NCBI RefSeq assembly: GCF_020783315.1
Contig: NZ_CP086063.1
Span: forward strand, 806,001-870,000
Source of the DNA: Ferruginibacter lapsinanis
GTDB taxonomy: Bacteria > Bacteroidota > Bacteroidia > Chitinophagales > Chitinophagaceae
Direction of reading: 5' to 3'
Length of the DNA: 64,000 bases
In this document: piece after piece, positions 5,663 through 12,677 of the stretch
Layout of the letters: the number at the start of each line of letters is the position of its first letter
How positions within the stretch are numbered: position 1 is the first letter of the stretch
Made by a program: the position numbers and the translations under genes
The notes under the pieces: generated by a model
Told to the model about the DNA's origin: nothing
Databases searched by the model: none
Seen by the model: the letters and a program-made list of their open reading frames with translations, nothing else

Positions 5663-5693
5663 TGCGTCCCTGCTGCAACTAACAGGGATCGCA
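5663..5693 (-). other. Stable hairpin at the head of the tRNA array
   Basis: On the minus strand TGCG-A-TCCCTG pairs with CAGGGACGCA: ten pairs with a single bulged A and a 10-nt loop. It lies 5 nt ahead of the first tRNA. No T-run follows on the minus strand, so it is not an obvious terminator. Its outer end resembles the acceptor ends of the neighbouring tRNAs. It may be a processing signal or a separate small RNA. Confidence 0.5.
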
Positions 5694-5814
5694 TTTTCCT
5701 CCTTCTGCAACTAATATTTTATTCTGCGTTTTATACGGTTGAACAAAGCATTTGCTATTGCTTGTATCAACCATATTGATATTAAAAATGTCATGTCAAT
5801 CTATTTTTATCCGG

Positions 5815-5854
5815 GCATAAAAAAAGCCCGATCGTTTTTCACGACCGGGCTTTT
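5815..5854 (-). terminator. Terminator, bidirectional
   Basis: A 13-bp stem with one mismatch (5822-5834 with 5842-5854) is followed by a T-run on the minus strand and carries T at its other end too. It lies 15 nt past the stop of the 48-codon ORF at 5870 and separates that ORF from the tRNA array. Confidence 0.75.
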
Positions 5855-5869
5855 GCTCAACGAGTTATT

Positions 5870-6016
5870 TTACTCACTCGTTCGCTGTTTGCACAGTCGT
5901 GTTGAAATATTTTTTTTATCATTAGTAAACACAATCACTCCTACGGGCATAAAACTGCCATATCTATTTGCAGATAGATTGTGATTTTTACTTTGTTTGA
6001 TATTGCGTTGTTGCAT
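5870..6016 (-). CDS. Possible 48-residue basic protein
   Basis: This open frame encodes 48 residues, basic overall, with the central segment GSFMPVGVIVFTNDKKNIST. It is closed by a clear terminator within 20 nt of its stop. The ATG at 6014-6016 is the only reasonable start. I do not recognise the family and no ribosome-binding site is obvious, as is common in Bacteroidota. It lies just upstream of the tRNA array on the same strand. It could be a chance ORF inside a leader or a small RNA. Confidence 0.3.
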   Translation of the reverse strand: MQQRNIKQSKNHNLSANRYGSFMPVGVIVFTNDKKNISTRLCKQRTSE

Positions 6017-6084
6017 TTAAATCAATTTATTTTTTTACATCGCTATCACCTTTGCATCCCCCTTTTAGGAAATGATGGTAAATA

Positions 6085-6109
6085 AAAAACCCCGCTTTAC
6101 AGGCGGGGC
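6085..6109 (-). terminator. Terminator of the 30-residue ORF
   Basis: The stem GCGGGG/CCCCGC (6103-6108 with 6090-6095) with a short loop is followed by TTTTTT on the minus strand. It lies 28 nt after the stop of the small ORF at 6137. Confidence 0.8.
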
Positions 6110-6136
6110 TTAGGTTATAGAGAATTCGTTTTGTAC

Positions 6137-6229
6137 TTATTCATCAGCATAACATGCTCCGCCATTGTTATCATTCACCATAGGCGAACTAAAACAATCC
6201 GTTTTAATATGTAGTTGTTTGCGTAACAT
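6137..6229 (-). CDS. Putative 30-residue peptide
   Basis: The frame reads MLRKQLHIKTDCFSSPMVND followed by NNGGACYADE. It has its own promoter candidate (6261-6293) and a strong terminator 28 nt downstream, so it forms a complete minimal transcription unit. The basic N-terminus and the Cys, Ser, Gly and Asp/Glu-rich C-terminus recall a leader-plus-core peptide. No modification enzyme or transporter lies next to it, so that reading is weak. No known family is recognised. A noncoding RNA with an incidental ORF is an alternative. Confidence 0.4.
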   Translation of the reverse strand: MLRKQLHIKTDCFSSPMVNDNNGGACYADE

Positions 6230-6260
6230 GTTTTGTTGTTTTAAATTTTGTTTTGCAATG

Positions 6261-6293
6261 CAAAGATGAAATTATTTTTTTGATACTGCCAAA
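6261..6293 (-). promoter_or_regulatory. Promoter of the 30-residue ORF
   Basis: On the minus strand TTTGG (6293-6289) and CATCTTTG (6268-6261) are separated by 20 nt. They match the Bacteroidota -33 TTTG and -7 TAnnTTTG elements except for one base. Transcription would start about 25 nt ahead of the ATG. Confidence 0.55.
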
Positions 6294-6330
6294 TAAATTT
6301 ATAAAATATTTTTTGCAACACAATTTCACA

Positions 6331-6367
6331 TCTCTTGAAATGCCTTATACTAAAGCATTTCAAGAGA
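6331..6367 (-). terminator. Hairpin closing the VIT/VWA gene
   Basis: A perfect 13-bp stem (6331-6343 with 6355-6367) with an 11-nt loop lies 10 nt after the stop at 6377. The plus strand has a T-run behind it; the minus strand does not, so its effect on the minus-strand gene may be RNA stability more than termination. Confidence 0.5.
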
Positions 6368-6376
6368 TTTGTTTTT

Positions 6377-9300
6377 TTATTTTATTTTAAAACTTTCTAT
6401 CTCAATTGTACCACTTTGATTATCTAAAGAAATTATATCTGTGTCTATTGATTGCTCGGCGGTGCCAAAATTATTTATCTTAATGATTCTTATATAAGAT
6501 GAATACCATGATCCATAATAAGAATTAGATGATAAACTGATACGATATTTTCCTTTTGGTGCATCTTTCACCTGAAATTCACTCAGCATATAATCCGTTG
6601 CAGCACTGTGCAGCCTTGCACCAATTCTGTTTATAGTATTAGAATTTTTAACATCATAACCACGTGGTGTATCAAACGTTAAATCAGATAAATTGCTTGT
6701 AGATGATTCCACTATGATACGAATATCTGCAGGAATTGACTTTATAATTTCTTTGGGAATATAACTGATATCAATTGGGCCTTTATGCAATGCAATCATC
6801 ATATTCATTTCAGCCAACATGATATCTTTTAATTTCAATGTTTGTGTATCCCAATTATACCCGTATTTTATTATTCCGTTATACAATATCCGTATAGCTG
6901 TATCTTCCCTATCACTCTGATAATAAGCCCAGGCCGCATCTCTTACAAAACGTAAATTATTTGGATAGTCTTCCGACAAATTTTGATAGATCTCTATAGC
7001 CTTATCGTACTGCTTCATATGCTCGTAAATAAAAGCTATGGATGTTTGGGAAGTTACATCTCCATAACCTGTTTCCGCAGCATGTTGTATCATTTCATCT
7101 GTGTAGGCTGTTAATCCATGTTCATAAAAATGTAGAGCCATATCCAGATAAAAAGTTGCATTATTCTTGTATGCTTTTTCAAGATCCAGGTAAGTCTGAT
7201 ATTTATTTTTGACAGAACTATTTTTTATTATAACCATATACCCAACATCATTTTGGTTTTTTAGTTTTGTGAAACGGCTATAATTTCGGTTAAAAAAGTT
7301 GCCCGATTTTGTGGTCACAAGAATTACACCGTTGGCTCCTCTCGATCCATAAATGGCCGTAGATGCAGCATCTTTTAAAACATCAATTCGTTCTATATCA
7401 ATCACAGAAATATCACTCAGACCAGATTCAGAGGGTATTCCATCAATAACATATAACGGTGCATTACTTTGTGTGATAGAACTACCGCCACGAATTTTTA
7501 TTTCCAGTTCCGCCCCGGGGGCCCCTTCCGTTGTGGTAACCTGTAATCCTGATACTCTTCCAGTTAAAGCTTCGCCAACAGAACTAAAAGGAACATCTTT
7601 TAACTGATTATATGTGATCGAAGAAACAGATCCCGTTAAAGCAGATTTGCTGGTAGTTCCATACCCTATTACCACTACTTCATCCATTGCTTTGGTATCA
7701 TTATTTACTGGTGTTGTTACCGTATTTAAATTTTGTTGAGTTGCCGATTTTGCTTTTTCAGTTTCCACAATTTTATCCTGCTCTATTTTAGCATAACTTT
7801 TCCCAACAGATTCAATATCGATTTTATCTGTATGAGCTCCCCACAAATCAATCCTTTGATTATATTCTTTAACTACCAGTTTCAGCATTTCTGCATTATC
7901 TGTTTTTTTCATTTGCTCATATCGCCTTCTATAATCCGTTTGCACATATCCTCTATCCAAACACGATTGCAACAGATCAGCCGGTGGTGTTATGTTATAT
8001 TTCACATAGTCATCTATCTTTTCTAAAACAATATAAGATGTTTGCCAGGTCACCATTTTATTATCAATACCAAAAGCCAATGTATTGCACCAGTATCTAC
8101 CGGCTAAAATATATTCGAAGTTTATCAGTGCTTTGGCTTTATCAAAATCTTCACCATAACAATTGGTCTGTAGATCAAATTGCTGCGTATACAATACTCT
8201 ATCTCCGAAACCATATTTTAATATGATCTTCCGGGAATAGTTTTTTAATGTGCCTACCAGCAGCATTGCAGGAGAAATAGCTTGTGGCAATCTCATATCA
8301 GCCTGATTACCCGATTCATCTTCTACAGCTATCAGACCAATATTTATTTTTGACAGATCTTCAATTGCTCTGTCATCGTAACTGCTGTTGTATAGATAAT
8401 AGTTTTTATAATTCAGGATTGGATTGTAATAAGCATAAGGATCATAATAGTCGTCTTCGTAATAACTATAGTACCTGTAATTATAATAATATCCGGTGGT
8501 GATAAAAGCTACCGGAGTTTTGATAACCAATGGTTTCTTCTTCCCCCAGGTATGTCTTCCATCTGTAAAAACCAATATCAGATCATCCTTTGTATCAAAG
8601 TTCAGAATACCGAATTGCGTAGCTCCTTTATATTGTATCTGATCTATCAACTGCTCCCAATCATTGCCCTCAATTTCCTCTTTAGTAAAAATTTTTTCTC
8701 CATACAATTGTTGATTAAACGGCACAATTGTTAACTGATCTGGTTTGTACCTCGTTATTACTTTTTTAAGGAATATGGTAAACTCTTTCTTATTCTTTTC
8801 AATCATAGAAGCTGAACAATCCCAATACACTCTCAATTTTTTTATATCAATAGTATAATTTTCAGCCAGCTTATTTTCAGTTTTAAGAAAGAAGGCTCCT
8901 GTTGCAGATTCCATACAGGCACTGATCTCTGTACATTGCTTTGGCAATAAGAATGCGATCGAACCTTTGCCCTTACAATCGTTGAAAGAAGTTGTCAGCG
9001 TATACTTATCAGACAAATTCACAAATTTTTTATCCTTCAATAATCCATATTCGCTAATTGGTGCATACGCATGTTTAGTAACATTTACATTAACGGATAA
9101 ATGGCCAATGCTATCATTTGACAATAATCCCAGGTCGAATTTATACCCATCTCCTGCACATCTTAAAAGTTCTTCTATTTTTATTTTTACTTTACGACTG
9201 CCTTTTGCCGGTACAGGATAAATATTAAGTGTATAATAATTTTGTCCGGTCATCCGCAGCAATGCAGGATCCATTCTTTTTCCTACAATATTAGAATACG

Positions 9301-9598
9301 CTTGCCTGGCCTTCCAGCTTTCTTCAATACTTCCTTCTCTGTAAGCATCTCCTAGCATCAACTGAAAGCCCGTTACGGCCTGTCCAGGAGCCAAATGAAA
9401 ATTGTACAATGCTTCGGCTTCTTTGTTCCTGTCATTGTAAAATTCAAGTTCTATCCATGTTGTAGCAAACATTCCTTTTGTGGTAATATCTACAGCACAT
9501 TCTTTAATGATCATAGATTGATCAAACAATCTTCCTTGTTGCGCCTGTGTAGAAATGCATAAAAAAGCAGCTATGAAAGCAAGCAATAATCTTTTCAT
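6377..9598 (-). CDS. Secreted VIT-VWA-TonB plug-TPR fusion protein
   Basis: This 1073-residue protein starts with a signal peptide (MKRLLLAFIAAFLCISTQAQ). A VIT (vault/inter-alpha-trypsin) region spans about 20-150. A von Willebrand A-like domain begins near 255 with the MIDAS motif DCSAS and a later FTDGRH. A tyrosine-rich stretch lies near 370-412. Residues about 637-765 match the SusC/RagA-type TonB plug, including DEVVVIGYGT, GRVSGLQV, IRGGSS, PLYVIDGIP and GSRGANGVILVTTKSG. The C-terminus has TPR-like helices near 790-930. No beta-barrel follows the plug, so this is not a transporter by itself. I infer an envelope protein that docks with outer-membrane partners. A 6-bp hairpin (9600-9616) sits in the leader. 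Confidence 0.85.
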   Translation of the reverse strand: MKRLLLAFIAAFLCISTQAQQGRLFDQSMIIKECAVDITTKGMFATTWIELEFYNDRNKEAEALYNFHLAPGQAVTGFQLMLGDAYREGSIEESWKARQAYSNIVGKRMDPALLRMTGQNYYTLNIYPVPAKGSRKVKIKIEELLRCAGDGYKFDLGLLSNDSIGHLSVNVNVTKHAYAPISEYGLLKDKKFVNLSDKYTLTTSFNDCKGKGSIAFLLPKQCTEISACMESATGAFFLKTENKLAENYTIDIKKLRVYWDCSASMIEKNKKEFTIFLKKVITRYKPDQLTIVPFNQQLYGEKIFTKEEIEGNDWEQLIDQIQYKGATQFGILNFDTKDDLILVFTDGRHTWGKKKPLVIKTPVAFITTGYYYNYRYYSYYEDDYYDPYAYYNPILNYKNYYLYNSSYDDRAIEDLSKINIGLIAVEDESGNQADMRLPQAISPAMLLVGTLKNYSRKIILKYGFGDRVLYTQQFDLQTNCYGEDFDKAKALINFEYILAGRYWCNTLAFGIDNKMVTWQTSYIVLEKIDDYVKYNITPPADLLQSCLDRGYVQTDYRRRYEQMKKTDNAEMLKLVVKEYNQRIDLWGAHTDKIDIESVGKSYAKIEQDKIVETEKAKSATQQNLNTVTTPVNNDTKAMDEVVVIGYGTTSKSALTGSVSSITYNQLKDVPFSSVGEALTGRVSGLQVTTTEGAPGAELEIKIRGGSSITQSNAPLYVIDGIPSESGLSDISVIDIERIDVLKDAASTAIYGSRGANGVILVTTKSGNFFNRNYSRFTKLKNQNDVGYMVIIKNSSVKNKYQTYLDLEKAYKNNATFYLDMALHFYEHGLTAYTDEMIQHAAETGYGDVTSQTSIAFIYEHMKQYDKAIEIYQNLSEDYPNNLRFVRDAAWAYYQSDREDTAIRILYNGIIKYGYNWDTQTLKLKDIMLAEMNMMIALHKGPIDISYIPKEIIKSIPADIRIIVESSTSNLSDLTFDTPRGYDVKNSNTINRIGARLHSAATDYMLSEFQVKDAPKGKYRISLSSNSYYGSWYSSYIRIIKINNFGTAEQSIDTDIISLDNQSGTIEIESFKIK

Positions 9599-9663
9599 AT
9601 AAGTAGTTTAGCTACTTGATGAGCAGATTTTAAGAATTACATAAACAAAAAGAAAATAATTTT

Positions 9664-10020
9664 TTAATATGGAAGCGACAAACAATTTCCCTCTCTCTCC
9701 TTTCTGTAAATACTTTTCACAAAAGAAATATCATTTTTCAACCATTCCTCATTTGTGGCCCATGCAATACATTTTTTAATGAACTCATTTTCCCATGTCT
9801 GACTGATAATGGTTTGATCGGATTCATTCCCAACGATAAAGTCTTTTAATTTTATATCAAAATAAGGAATAGAAATGATGAAGTCAACTATCTCCTCATC
9901 AGTAACAGCAATGGTTTCATGCGATACGCTTTCTATTGAAATATTGCGACGCAGATAAATAGTTGTATTAATGCATCGTTCAATAATGTTTACTAAATAA
10001 TCTCCGGTTATTGATGTCAT
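9664..10020 (-). CDS. Hypothetical protein, 118 residues
   Basis: I do not recognise the family. The sequence is acidic to neutral with no signal peptide or membrane helix; it contains SHETIAVTDEEIVDFIISIP near 33-52 and a C-terminal KSIYRKEREGNCLSLPY. It lies on the same strand as the radical SAM gene, 20 nt behind its stop, so the two may be co-transcribed. The following VIT/VWA gene is 65 nt away. The short length and lack of conserved catalytic motifs leave its role open. Confidence 0.6.
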   Translation of the reverse strand: MTSITGDYLVNIIERCINTTIYLRRNISIESVSHETIAVTDEEIVDFIISIPYFDIKLKDFIVGNESDQTIISQTWENEFIKKCIAWATNEEWLKNDISFVKSIYRKEREGNCLSLPY

Positions 10021-10040
10021 AATTGTAGAGGTTTAATTTT

Positions 10041-11153
10041 TTAAAATAATTTCCCTTGCCCGCCTGGTACACGAAATTTTGTTCTATCTAAATGCCAGTC
10101 TTCTGCATTCATGTTGTAGAGCTTACCATACTTTTTATATTGTTGTGCTACCATATCAGCAATACTTCCTTCGCCTCTCATTCGTACACCCCAGCGTGTG
10201 TCATTCACTTTACCATCGTGGCTTTGCTCAATTAAATGCCATACTTTATCTGCATGGTTTGGGAAATTTTTATACAACCAATCATGGAATAAAAATTTAA
10301 TGGCGCCATTTAAACGGATGAAAGTATATGCAGTGAATGTGGCACCATTGTCTGCTGCGGCTTTCATGATACGTTGCATTTCATGCTCATTCAATCCGGG
10401 AATCATGGGCCCCATCATAATACCCATTCGTACTCCTGCGCTGCTGAGTTCGTTAATGACTTTTAGTTTTTGTTTGGCTGTGGTGGTTCGTGGTTCCATT
10501 GCCCTACGCAGCTCTTCGTTAAATGAGGTAATAGATACCATTGCCGATACAATATTTTTCTTGCCCATTTCCTGCAATACATCTTTGTCTTTTAGTATCC
10601 ACGAGTTCTTAGTAAGTATACCAACAGGCTGATTGAATTCATTGCATACTTCGAGTAAGCCTCTTGTTAACCTGTACTTTTGTTCGGCAGGTTGATAGCA
10701 ATCAGTGTTACCGCTGAGCATGATGGGGGTAGCATCCCACTTAGGGTGCATCAAAAATTTACGCAGTAATTGCGGTGCATTTTTTTTGACAATTATTTTT
10801 TGTTCAAAATCTAATCCTGCACTGTAACCCCAGTATTCATGAACATTGCGTGCATAGCAATATATACAACCGTGTTCACATCCTGCATACGGATTCATGC
10901 TATAGCTCATGCCTACATCTTTGCTTTCTACTTTGTTAACAATGGTTTTTGATTGCTGCTCTAAGTACTGTGTAGGGATATTTGTTTCTTCCCAATCGTC
11001 GATGCCTTCTATATGCTCTTTTGTTTTTTCGTCTTTTAAGAAACGATTTTTTGTGTTGAATTGTGCGCCACGGCCTGCGATATATTGTATGTCTTTGCTT
11101 TGATCGTTAACTTTTACTTTGTGATGGTCCTGTTTGAGATTATTATTTTCCAT
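10041..11153 (-). CDS. PA0069/Rv2578c-type radical SAM protein
   Basis: The protein has the cluster-binding motif NPYAGCEHGCIYCYAR; counting from the start chosen here, Cys 92, 96 and 99 give CxxxCxxC. It belongs to the radical SAM group annotated as PA0069 or Rv2578c family, related to spore photoproduct lyase-like enzymes and of unknown substrate. The frame is open back to 11207, but those extra 18 codons are the hairpin of repeat element X. I therefore chose the ATG at 11151-11153 (MENNNLKQDHH), giving 370 residues. It is downstream of a 2H phosphoesterase gene on the same strand, separated by repeats. Confidence 0.85.
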   Translation of the reverse strand: MENNNLKQDHHKVKVNDQSKDIQYIAGRGAQFNTKNRFLKDEKTKEHIEGIDDWEETNIPTQYLEQQSKTIVNKVESKDVGMSYSMNPYAGCEHGCIYCYARNVHEYWGYSAGLDFEQKIIVKKNAPQLLRKFLMHPKWDATPIMLSGNTDCYQPAEQKYRLTRGLLEVCNEFNQPVGILTKNSWILKDKDVLQEMGKKNIVSAMVSITSFNEELRRAMEPRTTTAKQKLKVINELSSAGVRMGIMMGPMIPGLNEHEMQRIMKAAADNGATFTAYTFIRLNGAIKFLFHDWLYKNFPNHADKVWHLIEQSHDGKVNDTRWGVRMRGEGSIADMVAQQYKKYGKLYNMNAEDWHLDRTKFRVPGGQGKLF

Positions 11154-11173
11154 GATTATTTGTTTGTTTCTAT

Positions 11174-11300
11174 TTACTTTTTTGCCATGACGCAAAAAAA
11201 GTAACAAAAAAAGTCAAGGCAGGAAAGATTACATCCCTTTCCTACCATGCAATTATGTGCATCTTTAGTACTACTGTAGCTTCAACATTGGTAATTCTAC
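11174..11300 (+). repeat. Dispersed intergenic element X, copy 2
   Basis: The parts in order are: hairpin TTACTTTTTT...AAAAAAGTAA (11174-11204), an A-run, hairpin AGGAAAG/CTTTCCT (11221-11227 with 11237-11243) with loop ATTACATCC, then GTACTACTGTA (11268-11278) and ACATTGGTAATTCTAC (11285-11300). It is the inverted counterpart of 1-123. The first hairpin runs into the open frame of the radical SAM gene. Confidence 0.7.
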
Positions 11301-11352
11301 TCTTATAATTGTAAGCATTTACATTACCAGAAAATCCTGTTCATTCCATAAT

Positions 11353-11466
11353 CTTGTAAATCCTGATGCAGACAATGTTCGCTTAGATAAAAGCTCAATA
11401 ATGGTATGCCGCACAAGTGAGTGACACAACGATGCTGCTATGAAATACAAATGCTGGTTACAAAAA
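11353..11466 (+). repeat. Dispersed intergenic element Y, copy 2
   Basis: This is the short form of the element at 1719-1864, lacking the 10-bp palindrome insert. TGTAAATCCTGATGCAGACA and ACAAGTGAGTGACACAACGA are identical in both copies. No ORF or known RNA family is recognised. Confidence 0.7.
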
Positions 11467-11525
11467 GAAATTCATTCTATAATGATTTTAATATGTTTAC
11501 TATTTCGTAATTCTGAATTATCCTA

Positions 11526-11550
11526 AGTTCCCCTTTAGGGGACAGGGGCA
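11526..11550. repeat. CCCC-TTTA-GGGG palindromic element at a gene end
   Basis: CCCCTTTAGGGG (11530-11541) overlaps the last codons and stop of the 2H phosphoesterase gene. A related longer copy at 14053-14078 forms the end of the DUF72 gene in the same relative orientation. Confidence 0.55.
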
Positions 11551-12158
11551 AACAATTCTCCCTGTACTGTACTCACGGGTAAATTCTGAAATTCGAAACG
11601 TTGTACTATCTCATATTTCAATTCTCCAACCGGTCGTTTAAGTAGCAACATAGCGTCGGCGATGAATCTTCCTGTAAAATGTTTGTGACTGTATTCGAGC
11701 CAGCCTTTTTCGTACTGCCAAGGCAGTAAACGGCGGGCAATGGTTAAATGCGGCTCCATGATGAAATGCGGTTTATTATCATCGTTGAGTTTCATGAGTC
11801 GCTGTGTTTCTGTCCTTATTTGTTTTACAAGATTTTGAATGGGCAGCTTGCTGGTGACATTGATGTAAATAGTATGTGAAGGGAAACTTCCGTAATCTTT
11901 CAACTCTACCTTTATGGGTGTTCGTCCCATTGCAATGATATGCAGGCGATTGACGATCCGTTCTTCCATTAGTTGATACTGTAAAAAATTGACCAATGTA
12001 AGATGCGGCTTGCTCCATTTGGCGGTTTCGGCCTGGTAACTATCGTAAAAATCTTTTTTTACAGCAGTTATTTTATTTCTTAGCTCCTCATGCGGATTTA
12101 ATACCAGCAAGTATTCGCAGACCTTATAGCCCGGAATGGAGTTGATGACATTTTTCAT
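11535..12158 (-). CDS. 2'-5' RNA ligase family protein (2H phosphoesterase)
   Basis: This 207-residue protein has the two HxT motifs of the 2H superfamily: KPHLTLVNF (His 52, Thr 54) and EPHLTIARRL (His 137, Thr 139). Members act on 2'-5' linkages or cyclic phosphates in RNA or nucleotides; bacterial homologues (LigT/ThpR-like) open 2',3'-cyclic phosphates. Chemically this relates to the ends RtcB handles, but the gene is 10 kb away and not in the same unit. It is divergent from umuD with palindromic sites between them, so it could be part of the DNA-damage response. Its last residues (APVP) are written by a palindromic repeat. Confidence 0.8.
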   Translation of the reverse strand: MKNVINSIPGYKVCEYLLVLNPHEELRNKITAVKKDFYDSYQAETAKWSKPHLTLVNFLQYQLMEERIVNRLHIIAMGRTPIKVELKDYGSFPSHTIYINVTSKLPIQNLVKQIRTETQRLMKLNDDNKPHFIMEPHLTIARRLLPWQYEKGWLEYSHKHFTGRFIADAMLLLKRPVGELKYEIVQRFEFQNLPVSTVQGELFAPVP

Positions 12159-12174
12159 GTGATAAAATTTATGG

Positions 12175-12227
12175 TTACTAAATTTGTTAGCTAATTATTT
12201 TAGTATAAATTTACTAAATAATTTAGT
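12175..12227. promoter_or_regulatory. Palindromic operator candidates between the 2H gene and umuD
   Basis: TTAGTA-N6-TACTAA (12200-12217) is a perfect dyad. ACTAAAT-A-ATTTAGT (12213-12227) is a second one overlapping it. A further half site, TTACTAAA, is at 12175-12182. Their position ahead of a umuDC pair suggests a LexA-type or other SOS repressor site. I cannot confirm the LexA box of this organism. Confidence 0.5.
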
Positions 12228-12245
12228 TAATCAAAATTTATTTAT

Positions 12246-12677
12246 ATGGAAGTGGAAAACTTTTTTACAAGCAGTTATAGTGGCAGTAAAAAATTTACGC
12301 AGCACCAGGTGCCTACTGCTAATGCTACCGGATTCGGGGCTGCGGCTGACGATTATATGGAACGGGGTATCGACCTGAATGAGCAATTGATCAAAAATAA
12401 GGCGGCTACTTTTTTTATGAGGGTAAGCGGAACTAGCATGATCAATGCTGGTATTGGCGATGGCGATATTGTAATTGTAGACAGAAGCATTAAACCGGTG
12501 AACGGCAAAATTGTAATTGCTGTAATTGACGGCGAAATGCTGATACGACGTTATGAACAGAGTTTCAATAAGTTAAGGTTAGTGCCGGAAACACATAACC
12601 TCTCGCCAATTGAGGTGAGTGAATTCATGGATTTTAAAATTTGGGGGGTGGTGATCTATATTATAAGAAATGTATGA
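12246..12677 (+). CDS. umuD: UmuD-like Pol V autoprocessing subunit
   Basis: This 143-residue member of the LexA/S24 family has RVSGTSMINAGIGDGDIVIV near 59-78 (nucleophile Ser 64 by alignment to E. coli UmuD Ser 60) and IAVIDGEMLIRR near 91. UmuD is cleaved near its N-terminus when RecA filaments form, and UmuD' then binds UmuC to make DNA polymerase V. The residue aligned with the general-base Lys (E. coli DGEFTVK) is Arg here (DGEMLIR, about 101). If this is real, self-cleavage may be impaired or use another Lys. Thr 28-Gly 29 is a possible cleavage site. The gene overlaps umuC by ATGA. Confidence 0.88.
   Translation: MEVENFFTSSYSGSKKFTQHQVPTANATGFGAAADDYMERGIDLNEQLIKNKAATFFMRVSGTSMINAGIGDGDIVIVDRSIKPVNGKIVIAVIDGEMLIRRYEQSFNKLRLVPETHNLSPIEVSEFMDFKIWGVVIYIIRNV

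Noticed and set aside
5517-5984. Plus-strand ORFs across the tRNA array and beyond
   Set aside because: They run antisense through clear tRNA cloverleafs and a terminator and have no coding character.
11154-11207. N-terminal extension of the radical SAM protein
   Set aside because: These 18 codons are the hairpin of repeat element X; the family-like sequence starts at the ATG at 11153.
1719-11466. CRISPR array or insertion sequence at the repeated elements
   Set aside because: There are only two separated copies, no regular spacers, no cas genes and no transposase frame or target-site duplication.
11535-12158. 2H phosphoesterase as a member of the RtcB module
   Set aside because: The chemistry fits, but it is 10 kb away, lies in another unit and is associated with umuDC by its divergent promoter.
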